From: Trametes villosa
Taxonomy: Eukaryota; Basidiomycota; Agaricomycetes; Polyporales; Polyporaceae
DNA length: 64,000 nucleotides
Direction of reading: 5' to 3'
Assembly: GCA_002964805.2 (NCBI GenBank)
Contig: PUDQ02000001.1
Span: 9,014,001-9,078,000 of the forward strand
Numbering within the stretch: the stretch's first letter is position 1; every line of letters starts with the position of its first letter. Shown here piece by piece: positions 11,438 to 22,600 of the stretch. The notes beneath the pieces were generated by a model that ran no database searches, was not told the DNA's origin, and saw only the letters and a program-made list of their open reading frames with translations. The translations under genes were made by a program, and so were the position numbers.

Positions 11438-12142
11438 ATGTCACCGTCTCCTGAAACCACACCTGAGCTCATACACGTTCCCTTGCCACCACACGCTCCC
11501 TTGCAATGTCCGACTGTATACCCCGGTCGAATCGAGCTCTCTCAAGACCTCTGGACAGGAGGGCGACCGGCGGGCACACCGCAAGTAGTTCCGTGCACCG
11601 TCCTGCACGTATCTGGTGGATCTATGGGGTACATGGTCAGCGTAAGCAGCACTCTTTTATAAGCTCGCACCACCGGCGTCCTGGGGGTGCTAATACCTCA
11701 TCTTCCTTTGTAGCGACACCTTCCGGCCTCTCTCGACAGCCTGCGCCGCACGTCCACCGGCCTGATCATCGTCACTATTACTTCGTATAAATCCGATCTC
11801 TGCACCCACGACGGCCAAGACCCCCTCACTCCTGCTCAGCGCCTGCTCCTCCTCGACCTGGCTCGCATCTATGTCTATTTCGCATCAGCGCCTCCTGGGT
11901 GTGCTCAAGCTGCCGAAGATTGGTCCCGCTTCACTCAGCTCTTGGAGCTGGTTACATCCAGGTCCCGAGCTCACCTGGAGGCCGAGTGGGGGCTCGATGC
12001 CCAGTTCAAAATCCTTTCCAGTTGGGCTCATAACAGTTTGCCAGTGAGTACAAGTCCCTGCTTCTCCTGTTAGCCCGATGCCGATTGCTATGTCCCCTCA
12101 CAGGCACACTGTTTCGAGGTGGACATCCAAGCATGGGCTTGA
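11438..12142 (+). CDS. unrecognised small gene inside the hAT element
   Basis: Three exons join in phase 0 through GT-AG introns of 72 and 60 bp: 11,438-11,641, 11,714-12,043 and 12,104-12,142. They give about 190 residues. Exon 2 is exactly 110 codons, opens at an AG acceptor and closes at a CCA/GTGAGT donor, which is unlikely by chance. The protein is not low complexity: LIIVTITSYKSDLCTHDGQD, RLLLLDLARIYVYFASAP, WSRFTQLLELVTSRSRAHLE, FKILSSWAHNSLP. Helical, charged segments suggest a soluble protein. I do not recognise a domain. It lies between the transposase stop and the right subterminal repeats, so it may be hAT cargo. Earlier exons cannot be excluded. Confidence 0.5.
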
Positions 12143-12289
12143 TCTGGGGTAGGATAGTGTATATAGTAATACAGAATCTCAATGAAGTCTTTTAATGCCT
12201 CATTGGCTAGCTCATACCGCCTGAATGCTATTATGAAGCACAGGATACTTCTATCCTAGGATATCCGCTCAAGGATACAGAATCCGTCG

Positions 12290-12417
12290 GGATCCGTACC
12301 CTTTGACGGGTAACCCTAACCTAATTTATCCGCGGATCTGCGGGTACGGATTTTCACGGGTAGGGGTACGGATACATGGCTGGGTACCCGGGGATATACC
12401 CTTGCTATTGCCTATGG
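12290..12417. repeat. hAT right subterminal repeats and terminus
   Basis: GGGTACGGAT, CGGGTAGGGGTACGG and GGGTACCCGG words mirror the left end. The terminal TACCCTTGCTATTGCCTA is the inverted partner of the left terminus. Confidence 0.6.
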
Positions 12418-12717
12418 ACCACACGGGGCGGGCTGGAGTATACAGTGTTTCTTGCATCGCCGGTGTCGGCACCCTTCTGCGTACTTAGCGACCTTGCAAC
12501 CAGCTTCAGTGCATGGCCCACGCTGACTGGATTGAGCAGGGCGGGTGATGTGATCGCCTGTCTGTGCATCAGGAGGGAGAGTTGAGTTTATGATGAACTG
12601 AAGGGGCCGCGTAGGAGGAGCCGGCTCTGAGGTGGTTCCGTGGGCGAGCCTGGAGTCCATAATGAATGCAGACGGAGGAGACAGGGCAAGTAGAGTGAAA
12701 GAGAGATGCGAGGTCAT
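12418..12717 (-). pseudogene. N-terminal part of the hAT-split cysteine-cluster gene
   Basis: A minus-strand reading frame with ATGs at 12,717 and 12,660 runs into the hAT terminus at APCG. It contains a Cys/His cluster (PCTEAGCKVAKYAEGC, RHRRCKKHC) of the same layout as the cluster in the 1335-2784 gene. Removing the element and one target copy would place APCG directly before YKTHDQVRR at about 6027, giving a KHC-x(n)-C-x(n)-H arrangement as in the paralogue. Function is unknown. Confidence 0.5.
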
Positions 12718-12904
12718 GCACACGAACTTGAATGTGAACCATCGTAAAGGCAAACAATGCGCTTCTATTCAGTAGCTACAGAGGAGGACGGTGGAGGACA
12801 GTAGGCGTACGTCTGACCGGCGCTTAAATGACCGGCGCTTGCCGGGGGGTGCCGGGGGGTGGGGGGCAGGGGTTTTCGGGAAATGCGTACTCTTTGATTG
12901 GGAG

Positions 12905-13505
12905 AACCTTTAATCAGTTCATGCACACAAACTCCAGCTCTGTGACAGCACCTCAGACCTGTAATTACTATTTGTTGGTGAATGCCATAGCCGATGTGAT
13001 TGGTCTGGATAGTTCAAACACTAGTGTTGCTTTCAAGCAAGTTGGTTTATTGTAGATATAAAAATATGGGCAATAGAGACAGACCTCCTATGCTAGAGAA
13101 TCTACCCACGAGAGGACAATGCTGAGATTTATGTCTAATCAGATACAGAAAAACTAGATTAGCTGCTAATAATGCTGTAAGGGCCATGGCGTAACAAAGT
13201 CATTGTTGCAACTGACATGCATATTAACTCAATCAATGCAGCCCTCTGTGTACACTGCTTGTCCAGTACATAAGGCAGTAAATTTGCTTGATAGTCTCAA
13301 GTGAATATCATTTGGTGTTGCAAATCCAGAAATCAGGCAGATTCAAATCAACATGATGTTGTGAGTGGTGCTCTGTGGTCCAATTCAGATAGTGCAATGT
13401 TTACAGTAACTATTAATTGTACCAAGAAGTGTTTATATCTGATCAAAATACTCTACAACACCTCATCAATCGGATATGCCAGCATTGGCCCTCTCCCCCA
13501 AAGTA
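12905..13505 (+). repeat. dispersed AT-rich repeat, copy A (with internal insertion)
   Basis: Segments 12,912-12,975 and 13,318-13,505 are similar, in order and orientation, to 27,972-28,215. Both end in the shared text GCATTGGCCCTCTCCCCCAA or a one-base variant. Copy A carries about 340 extra bases between the two segments. No coding signature was seen. Confidence 0.55.
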
Positions 13506-13661
13506 TCAACACGGGTCCTAGGAGATAGGATAACTGACACGTCAATCAGTGCGCTAACGACAGCACACTCAACACGGGGCCAGCAGACACGTCAATCAGT
13601 GTGTTACGACAGCTTGCTCGACACAGGGTCACAGAAGACACGTCACTTGCCACGCTACCAG

Positions 13662-16254
13662 CAGCTGTTGTAGTTCTGATATATCATTTATTGTCAAATG
13701 GCCTGCACCTTATTGCAATAGAAACCGTAGGGGCTCCTATTGTAATACATTTCCAGCCAAAAGCTCCGGTTTGCCTCCGGCACCTTCCAAACGCGGCCAG
13801 TTTCGGCGGGAGGCTGCTTATCAGTGCAGCTCGCTGTTATCTCTTGTAGATAGCAGCCTTATCTTGCTCTCCCGGGCTCCCGGCAATCTTGATAGTGTGG
13901 GAACGCCGGCACTTTGACTCTCGGCTGGCCACCTCCCCGATTAGGCAGGCTCACCTCTCACCTCCCCCCTTGGCAGCTCTCTTCTTTGATATCTCGCTCG
14001 TATCTGGCCCGATTAGCCTTGCAAGTGGCTCTACCGGTTTGCCTTGAACAGGGCTATCATAACCAGCAAACGCGAAGGAGATGCGGTACATACTGACATT
14101 GCTATGCTAGGTGCAACTAGCCCACATAGGGCAACGCGCTCCGGGCGATATCACGCCCGTTTCCTGTCGCCCCGGGGCGCGTGTGGGCCCGCCAGAAAGC
14201 GGATGAACGGGACTTCCTGGCGAGCCCTGGCGCGCGCAAATTGACTCAATGGTTGGGACTCTGTGCTCCGCCCATCTGGGGCAGGAGCACAGAATCACCT
14301 CCTGGGCTGTATTTCGCTCATTTTGCCACAGATGAGGCTGAATCCTTGTGCAGGCTCTTAAAAATCGATGGGAATTCGCTCATCCGACTTACCAGCCCCA
14401 GGAAAATATCCAAAGAGCACCAGATAGCCTCGTCTTGGGGCCCAGCTCTAGGATGATGGTTTGCTCAATATCTCGGGCGTCCGGACGCGCGCCATCACTG
14501 CACGCATATCCCCGGAACACTGCGTTCAGCAACTTTCCGCTGGTATGCTTCCTGTGGCGATCTGACCACCCGTTATTGCACAGTCCCTTCTTCACCTCGC
14601 CATCCCATCCCCTCCCCCTCCTTCCAGGATCCTCCTCCAATGCCTATAAACCGGCTCTCAGGCCTTATGTACCTTTCCTGTACATATAATAGCACTTTGT
14701 ATGTCTAGATCTCACTCTAAGTCGCCACAATTTATATATTTGTTGCTCTCCACTGATAGGTGATGCATACATTCCCCCCTGGCTAATGATACAGTGTATG
14801 CATCAAGGAACGAATGGTTAGCTTACACAGTACTATACTACAGCTACTCAACACATCTTAAATGATGGCAAACGGGTAGGAACTCGTGAAGATATGTATT
14901 TTACAGTTGGAGAGGGTTCCTAGCAGTGCTGTACTGCATCAGAACCTGGGGCAGCCACCGAGACCGTCTTAAGACGGCCTGTGGCTGAGCCCTCCCCGAG
15001 GAGATCCTCTCATAGCTCCATCACGGGAGCCCGTATGCCTTAGCTTTTTTGTACCTACTTAGCCCTAATGGATGCCTACTGTAATGCGCATTCAGTAGGC
15101 TTATCGGGTACAAAACGGGCCGGGGATGGTGCTGCCTACCGGGAGACACCTGGAGCCACTGATAACACCTGGCCACAAGTGCCAGGGGTTATTATACTAA
15201 TTGCATAGCACTGGACGATTTTGCTACGTAATCTGAGTAGGGGGAAGCTCGCTCGAAGCAAAACGGACTGGAATTGGGTGAGTAGTGGGGAGAGGAAGGG
15301 GGTGAGGGGTGGGGTGAGGGATACTGCAACTGCGGAGGTTCCAGCGGTCAGATCGCCACGACAAGCATACCGACGGAAAGCTGCGTTCAGCAGCTTTCCG
15401 GGGATATGCGTGTCATTGCGGTGCGTTGCCGTGTTCCCGCGGTATCGGGGAAACCGCTGTCCTGGGGGCAGACCCCAAGAGAAGGCAATCTGGCGCTTTC
15501 AAGATATTGTACCTGGACTGGAAAGTAGAATCAGTGAATGCCCGCCGATTGTTAGGAGCATGTACAAGGTTTCAGCCTTATCCAGGGCAAAATGGGTGAG
15601 ATATAGCCCAGGAGGTGATTCTGTGCTCCTGCCCTGGATGGGTGGAGCACAGAATCACAACCACTGGGCCAATTTGCATGCGCACGAGCTCTCCAGAAAG
15701 CCCTGTTCAGCCGCTTTCTGGGGAGTCCACATGCGCCCCGGGGCGACGCGAAACGGACGAGCTATCGCCAAGATTGTGTCGCCCTAGGTGGCCAGTATAT
15801 ACACTGTATAGCGTCGTTAGTACGCACCGTGTTGACTTGCTCCATGAGGGAGTATTGTATTGCTTGACAATACAAATTGAATGAGCCACTTGCGGGGCGA
15901 ATCGGCCCGGAATTGAGCAAGCTATCGAAGGGGAGAGTCGCCTAGGGGTAGTGGTAAGAGGTGAACCTCCCTGATCGGGGAGGTGCCCAGCCGAAAGCCA
16001 AAGCGCCGGTGTTCCCGCGCTGAATAGATGTCCGGGAGGCCCGGAAAGATGAGATTAGACTGTTATCTCCAAGAGATAACAGTCACCGGTACTGATAAGG
16101 AGCCACTGCGGAGACGGACCGTAAATAGGTGGTGCTGGGGGCAAACCAGAGCTTTCGGCGGGGGAATGTATTACAATAGGAAGCCCTACGGTTCGTAGTG
16201 CAATAAGGCGCAGGCCAATTGACAGTACATGATATATCATTTCTACCACAGATT
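13662..16254. mobile_element. 2.6-kb element with ~0.9-kb imperfect inverted arms
   Basis: The left arm (about 13,662-14,566) and right arm (about 15,346-16,254) are imperfect reverse complements. Examples are GATATATCATTTATTGTCAA versus GATATATCATGTACTGTCAA near the ends, AGGAGCACAGAATCACCTCC in the middle, and TGGCGATCTGACC at the inner edge. The outer end (CTGTTGTAG/CTGTGGTAG followed by TGATATATCA) resembles the 7715-9903 element's CTGTTGTAGAGTTGATACAT, which suggests one family of different ages. The ~780-bp centre has no gene but holds a strong hairpin (TTTTGTACC and GCCTACTG pairing, 15,047-15,115). Confidence 0.75.
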
Positions 16255-16539
16255 GTGACACTACGCAGGGCATGACTATACGTAGGAAGAACCAGCACTT
16301 GCATCCTGACACAGCCCGAACTCGACCCTCCCAACGCATATAGGGGAAACTGTGCCCGAACACTCAGGGCGACCACCATCAAAGACTTGCACCTGTGGTC
16401 TTTACCCACACACACCATACACGGTTATTCAAGGATCATAGCCAGCCCGGCTTAGTCACGAACTCGGCGAAGCCTCTGTTGGAAAAGCAGGAAACCCCAC
16501 ACGCTTTGCGGCAGCATCAGGGAATCTTCTTCACCATAT

Positions 16540-17268
16540 TCCCTCACCCCTTTCACCTACCCAATCAATCTGACTCCCGGATAGCCTACGACATCGTGCT
16601 CTTTCTTCACTGCTTCTTGGTCAACAGATCCCGCCTTGCCATGTTGGCGGAACTCCTGGAGATCATAGCTAATTGATCTTAAATACTATTTTCGACTCCA
16701 ATAAACTCTGCACTCACACCTTGCAAAATTTTGGAATCCACCCATCACTCTTCATGCGCTCATCCTCCGGCACACCCATCATGTCTTCAAAAGCCGTCCG
16801 CTTCACAGAAAGCATTGCACCAGTCACCTGCTCACCCTTGCCCTCCATGTGCTTCTGCCAAAAGAAGAGGGTGTGCTCGACATCAGGGCGCGTGACAACA
16901 CGGACACACTTAGTGTCCAGCATGGTCGGCGTTGCCTCGAGTTTCGCTTGATCCGACTTCCAGCCTTTCGCAAAAAGGTGCCGCAAAAATGTGGCTTGTG
17001 TGAACACGAGGGCCCTGTCCTTCTGGGAAGAAAAGTGCCGGACAACTTCGGCCTGGGTAATCAGCTGGTTGTTGTCAAAGAAGCTGACCACAGTAAGTCA
17101 GTCATGCAGAGTGAGGTTGCTTTGCCCTGAGTCCACTTATGAGATTGCCGCGGTTTTTGGCTGGTTAATGTTCGGGACACGAGTCGGCTTTTTGCGATCA
17201 TAGGGCTTAGGTTTTGCGCGGGGTTTGCACTTGCGCTCATTGGCACCGGAGCTCGTCTGAGGGGGCAT
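16540..17268 (-). pseudogene. pogo/Fot1-type (Tigger-like) transposase remnant
   Basis: From ATG 17,268 on the minus strand comes a basic leader, then the CENP-B-type helix-turn-helix region typical of pogo/Fot1 transposases. Signatures are NLTLHD-x-LTVVSFFDNNQ, RALVFTQATFLRHLF, RVVTRPDVEHTLFFWQKHME and GWIPKFCKV. It is dead: in-frame stops fall after AAIS and in place of Trp in LHDW, and the frame then breaks after FCKV. A further family block (FRQHGKAGSVDQEAVKKEH) is in another frame around 16,590-16,650. The DDE catalytic part is not recognisable. Confidence 0.75.
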
Positions 17269-17365
17269 GATGTGCAAGGGGACAGCGGGCCTCGCACACA
17301 GCAGGCTTGGCCTTGTAATAACCTCAACTTCAACACCCTTGAAACATTCCAGTGATGCATTGTGT

Positions 17366-17560
17366 TGTTGAAATGTAAATAGGCGCCCAATGCGGGCCGC
17401 ACGTTCTGAGCTGTACAGCTCGTGGAACGTGCTGAAAGCTTATTATTTTAAGTACGCGCAACGCACCGTAGAGTAGGGATGAAGTAAGTCATTTGTTTGT
17501 GCTGTTCGCTTTGCTTGCCGTCGCCTCGCTGTGCTCATGTGCTGTAGCCTATTTCCAATA
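17366..17560 (+). repeat. left LTR
   Basis: About 195 bp, roughly 90% identical by eye to 18,625-18,820. Contains the palindrome-like GAGCTGTACAGCTC. Confidence 0.75.
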
Positions 17561-17720
17561 GTTTATGAGCCCTGCTGTGCTCTAACTGCTCATCCTTGCT
17601 GTCAACGCTGCCAAACTCGTTCACTACCACTTGCAAACGGTCGGAAACCTCCCGAGCCACCGCAGTTTGACACGCGTCTTTTGACACTGAGCCCCACGGT
17701 CCTTACCGCACACATCCACG

Positions 17721-18584
17721 ATGGACGAGAAGCCCAACCATTGTATCACGGTTCTTGTCGAGGGGAACAATGAGGTATGGCACATTCAGATGATCGCTGT
17801 CCTTGTCGCTGCTGACCTCTGGGACGTCACCCGTCCCGCAGGTGAGGTCATCACCGAGGAGATGCCGAAGGGTCCAAAGGCGGTACAGGTGCTGCAGGAG
17901 AAGCAGGAGCTCGCCCGATCGAAGATCACACTTGCCGTTGATGCATCGCAACTGCCTTTCGTCATGGGCATGGGAAGCCCTCGCGATATATGGGCAGTGC
18001 TCGAGGAGGTGCATTGTTCTTCATCAGTCAACTCCGCTCTTTCTCTCTGTCACTCCTTCCTTTGCATGGTCAAGCACGAGGATGAGTCCGCCATTGGCTG
18101 GATCAGCCGTGTCCGCTCTTGAGCCCTCAAGCTGTCGCACACGCCTTGCCTGGCCTCCACCATTGACACCATCCTCGTCATCACCGAAGGCCTCCTGCCG
18201 CAGTATGTCCCCGTCCTGACCCTACTTGAGTTTCTCCCATTCGAGTCCCTCACCATTGCCGCTGTCACTACCCGCGTCATGGGTTTTGAGGCACAGGTCT
18301 CACGTGCTCAAGCCAGCGTCACCGACTTCACCCCAGACCTCTTCGCTCTCGTCACTCGCACGGAGGTCATTTGCCACCAGTGCAACGGATTCGGTCAATA
18401 CCGCAGTGAGTTCCCTACTCCAAAGAACATGACCAAGCCAAAGAACACTCAAGGGGCGCATGGCAATGGGGAGGAGACGGACGCTCGCCTCCAAGCGGGT
18501 GTTGCAGACGCGGATCGCCCGCTGCACGCTCGCTTTGTGCACACCGGTGTCTCACTCGACGAGAAGGTGATCTGGTTATATTAA
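17721..18584 (+). pseudogene. copia-type gag polyprotein with nonsense codon
   Basis: A 288-codon frame (17,721-18,584) is interrupted once by TGA at 18,120-18,122. It shows copia gag features: an N-terminal ...NNEVWHIQMIAVLVAADLWD block (the usual W-x(n)-L-W region), VMGMGSPRDIWAVLEEV, and a degenerate zinc knuckle CHQCNGFGQYRSEF. In that knuckle the expected His and final Cys are replaced by Gln and Phe. The loss of zinc ligands plus the stop indicates a decayed gag. Confidence 0.7.
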
Positions 18585-18624
18585 TGGTGATATTCCTTTT
18601 GTACGGTCGCCCATTTAAGGGGTG

Positions 18625-18820
18625 TGTTGAAATGTAAATAGGCGCCCGATGCGGGCCGCACGTTCTGAGCTGTACAGCTCGCAGAACCAGCTGAAACCTT
18701 ATTATTTTGAGTACGCGCGACGCGCCATAGAGTAGGGATGAAGTAAGTCGTTTTATTTGTGCCGTTCACTTTGCTTGCCATTGCCTCGCTGTGCTCACGT
18801 GCCGTAGCCTATTTTCAATA
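18625..18820 (+). repeat. right LTR
   Basis: Direct repeat of 17,366-17,560 with the same start and end words. Confidence 0.75.
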
Positions 18821-19685
18821 CTTGTGGCCCACAAGCAGCAGCGGAGGCGGCGAGCAACGAGTTTGTGGCCAAGAATACTGCTATCAATGGGAAATCCCAT
18901 CATGCATATCGGCCACCAGGGTATACATTATGCGATATGAGAGTGTATGCATAAATAAGCGGGCATGGACTCGGTGCCCCTCTGAGACCATAAATTATGA
19001 GAAAATATATGCTATGAGCGTATACACTATGAGAAATTTGACTGTAGGAAGTGTGCGCCGTGTTGCACACGTCCCAATGCGGAAGTGCACTGGCAGAGTG
19101 GGCAAAGGAGGGGAACCGCGCACTCAGTGATTATATCACGAGCATCAGCGGAGGTCTTTGCAGTGGTAGTATAGACCAAACATCAGCAAAAGGAGCGGTT
19201 GTATGCAAGGCGCCGCGGAGCCCGGCTAAAGCCGCAGGGCTCTGTCGAGCTCTGTCGAGTGCTCGCCGGACACGATGAACGCCTGGTAGGCGTTCATCGC
19301 ACTCGATACACCCTGTAAACATTAGTAGAGCCCGAGCAATTGTCGGTAAAACCCTGTAGACCTATCATCGGGGCTCGCGAAAACCGTTAGAGGTCTCCAT
19401 AGTCCCGCGCGAGCCCGAGCCCGGTGGCTGAAGGGCGCTTAAGGCCCGCCTGCTTGTTACTCGCGCAAAACATTAACCCCTGCTCTGCAGTACGTTTTCT
19501 TGTCATGATAGCATACTTTAGCATACGAGGAGCTGTTCTGCGCAACTCCCAACTCTTACTAATTTATGCCTCAAATGTTACGGACGATTTCGCTCGGAGT
19601 GTCCGACATGGGCGCCAACATGGCAAGAAAGCGCCGGGAGGAGGGCTCTCCTGAGGACGCGAAGACCGCGCGGCGCGCAGCAGTT
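18821..19685. other. intergenic region 3' of the Plavaka gene
   Basis: No gene is supported. It contains a perfect 11-bp-stem, 5-base-loop palindrome at 19,273-19,299 (CGATGAACGCC TGGTA GGCGTTCATCG). It also has words such as CCTGTAGACCT that recur at 26,905-26,915 beyond the DUF6698 gene. These may be subterminal repeats of the Plavaka element, but its ends were not located. Confidence 0.4.
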
Positions 19686-22600
19686 TCATAGAGGTGCAAA
19701 GTCATCCAACCCGTACACGTCATCCATCGCGCCGTCCACGTCAACATCGCCATCTTGCTCGGGGGTGTCGTCGCGGGCAAAGAACTCATCAATCTCCTCA
19801 TCACACTCACCATCCCACCACCAGCCGTCCTCCCGGGTCTCCTGCTCTCCCGTATCGTCGTCGAGGTCGCTATCATTGTTGCTTGCTTCAGCAGGGTCAG
19901 CCGGTGGTGAGGGAGGATCTTCGGAAGGGTACCCAGGCGGCGTGGCACGGAGTGCGTGGCTACACGATGTTTCGAGGTCCACCCCTATGCCGCGGTGGCC
20001 GACGCCGCCACCCAGGTGTCGCATGTACATATCTCGATCCGCGAAGCTATCAAAAGTCAGTAATATGGCCGCAATCAGCAGCAACACATGAGGCTTACAT
20101 GCACGCATAATAGAAGTTGTAATCTTTATCCTCTTCCTCCGGAGAGCGGGCGAGCTCAGAGCGGCCTAGGAGGCTTGTTGTAGTACCATGGGCGAAGGCA
20201 GGGAGGATATACGCCGCGCGAATGACGTCGCAAGGGTCAACAAAGCTGAACGCATGAGACTGTGGGTCGGCCGCATGAACAAATCGCAGGCGCGGTAGTC
20301 GGCGTTCGGCGAACCCAGATAGATAGTCGACGTCGCGTGTAAGCCATCGTACTCTGAGGAAGTCAACCGCTCGCCATTGGGACATCCCGGGAGTTGCGCC
20401 GGGGCCGGTGTAGCGTACTTGCGCATGGAATATGTCGATGACGCGGCCGTACCAGAAGGGGTGAGCCTCGCCATCGCCCGAGAGTGTCATAATGTCGGGG
20501 TGAGTGCGCGGATTGATGGTGTCTTGCTCACGCCGCATATTGTACGCTGTATAGTTGATCCGAAGAACCTTGTGGCGGAAGATCCGGTCATGGTGGATCT
20601 CTACGCCGTCGAGGTGTGCAGCCGTTGGACCCTCGATGTTGCCACACAAGCGAGGAAGTAGATGGGCTTGAAGCTGCGGCATGAAGTTCTGTATACCGCT
20701 GTGATCAGCATCATAGTACATTGTCCATGCATCAATACGGCGGATAGCAGATCCCGGTGCATGCCATTATGATAGCTCACCTCGGCGGCAGGGTCATCAT
20801 TGTTCTCCACGAGCCAGTCATGAAGTCGAAGGGGGAGGCGTGTGGAATGCGAAATCGCGTAGTGGGTCAAGGGGGTAGAGGGCGGCATTTCCTCCTCCTC
20901 GCGCTCGTCATACGCGGGGCCGCTTGGCTGCGTGCGAGGTTTCTCGCGTGCAGCGAGGCGCTTCGCACGAAGGCGTTCGTGGCGAGGCTCATAGTCATCC
21001 TGAGTGCGGAGACTGCGCAGGATGGACTCGCGGCGCTGGTGGTCAGCGATTTGCTTTGTATACTCGATCTTGTTGGTGCGGGCATAGTAACGCTTTGCGT
21101 GGCGGTGTTCGAGCTCAGCCTTTGCAGGGAAGAACCGCTGTCAGGCGTACAAGTGGCAGACAGCAGGGTTCTGTGGGACTTACCACCTGGGAGTTATAGC
21201 CATCGAGTGTCCCACACTCGGGGATGGCATCTGCATAGTGCTGTAGTACGTGATACTTGAACGTCTTCATGGTTCCGAAGTGGACCACCTTGCGGCGACG
21301 GTCAGGCGGTGGGGCACCAGGTCTCTTCTCCTCACGCCGGATGCGCGCCTCAGCCTCCCTCTCCAGTTCGTGAGTCTCGTACCGAAGGCAGGTAGTCGCC
21401 GCAAACGCGCGCATCGCGGCGTACATCTCCGTGGTTGCCGCACGGAAAATGTCGAGGGTTACATCTGTGTGAAGCCGGAGCTTCGCCAGGGCATGCCAGT
21501 TTGCCAACTCGAACAGCAGGTCAGCTACTGTTTCATCGTCCTCCAGAGGCATGAGCCCTTCGAAGACGGGCATCATGACCTGTACGCCACCCGCATCAGA
21601 CAGTTACACCAAGCCTGCACTGCTTGAAGGGAGACTTACCTGCAGAAAATCCTCATAATCGCGCGCCGCAAGCTTCTTTCGAGAGCTGACATTCTCCCAG
21701 AACTTGCGGATGGTGTCTCGTCCGAATGTTGGCAAACACCGCATCCTGAGTTGGATTAGCATATGATCTAGTAGTCTAGGATGGATCTCATGCGCTCACC
21801 GGCGGTTGAACTCAACTACCACGTCCTCGCCTTGTGCTTCCAAGAGTCGGAGAAGGTGAGCAAAGGTCCCCTTCCAGACGCCGAGTTCGAACTCATGCAT
21901 CAGGTCGGGGACGAAGAGCTCATAGAAGTTCACGCCAAAAGGAGATAGCCGCTTCGAGAATGCGGTCTATCGCCGGGAGAGATCAATGGTTAATAGCGAT
22001 GTGAACGCAGCAGCAAATCAACTTACCTGGATTGGGTTCAAGGAGCGTGAGTCAAGCAAGGCTTGCACGCGTGTACTTGCGAGGGAGTAACCTTTCTTGA
22101 ATACAAGGTCGCGCCTTCTGGATGTCGCGACGGAGCGGCGCGTCGTCGACGTGCATGTCTGCAGCACGGGCCATCCCCTCCGGTGTCCCAGACTCAGGCG
22201 CCTCACTCAGCAGGGTCAGGCAACGCGGACACGGGCATTTTGCCAATGGCTTGAGCGCGGATAAGAGGATTCTGACGAGACATCCCAGTATCAGCTAATG
22301 CCACAGGATGTGCTAAGAAGACACCGAACTCACTTCTCTGGGTAGTCGGCAGAGTATGTGAAGATGCGAGGGAAAAGACGGCGCGTAACACCATCTGCGC
22401 ATTCAATGAGGATCCCGTGTTCGTAGGCCTCCATGAATCCGTCATCCAAGAGGAGCATCCACACGCGCTGCATAAGCTCGCGCTTGCAGAACCTCAGGAC
22501 CTCTTCTGAAGCCGCCGTGCCATACTCCTTCGTGTAGACGTCTTGGATGATGTGCGGGAGCTATGGAAAGTGTCAGCATGACGATGCAAGGTAGACATAT

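Larger units (their letters stand above)
6037..12417 (+). mobile_element. hAT-superfamily DNA transposon with a nested insertion
   Basis: The element is defined by an imperfect terminal inverted repeat: TAGGGAATAGCAAGGGTA at 6037 and TAGGCAATAGCAAGGGTA on the opposite strand near 12,414. Inside both ends, six or more copies of GGGTACGGAT/CCGTACCCG words form subterminal repeats (about 6082-6200 and 12,290-12,400), as in other hAT elements. The flanks hold a diverged 8-bp candidate target duplication, TCCGCACG (6029-6036) and ACCACACG (12,418-12,425), which matches at 6 of 8 positions. The element carries a broken BED-hAT transposase and a second small gene (11,438-12,142). It interrupts a host-type gene whose halves resume on either side. 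Confidence 0.75.
17366..18820 (+). mobile_element. short copia-like LTR retrotransposon, gag only
   Basis: Two direct repeats of about 195 bp (17,366-17,560 and 18,625-18,820) both start TGTTGAAATGTAAATAGGCG and end around CAATA. They flank a single gag-type frame. There is no protease, integrase or reverse transcriptase, so the element is non-autonomous. No convincing target duplication was found. It sits ~100 bp upstream of the dead pogo-like gene. Confidence 0.75.

Noticed and set aside
15930..15990. Possible tRNA-like text (GGGGTAGTGGTAAGAGGTGAAC)
   Set aside because: No acceptor stem or TPsiC arm can be folded, and it lies in an inverted arm of the second long-armed element.
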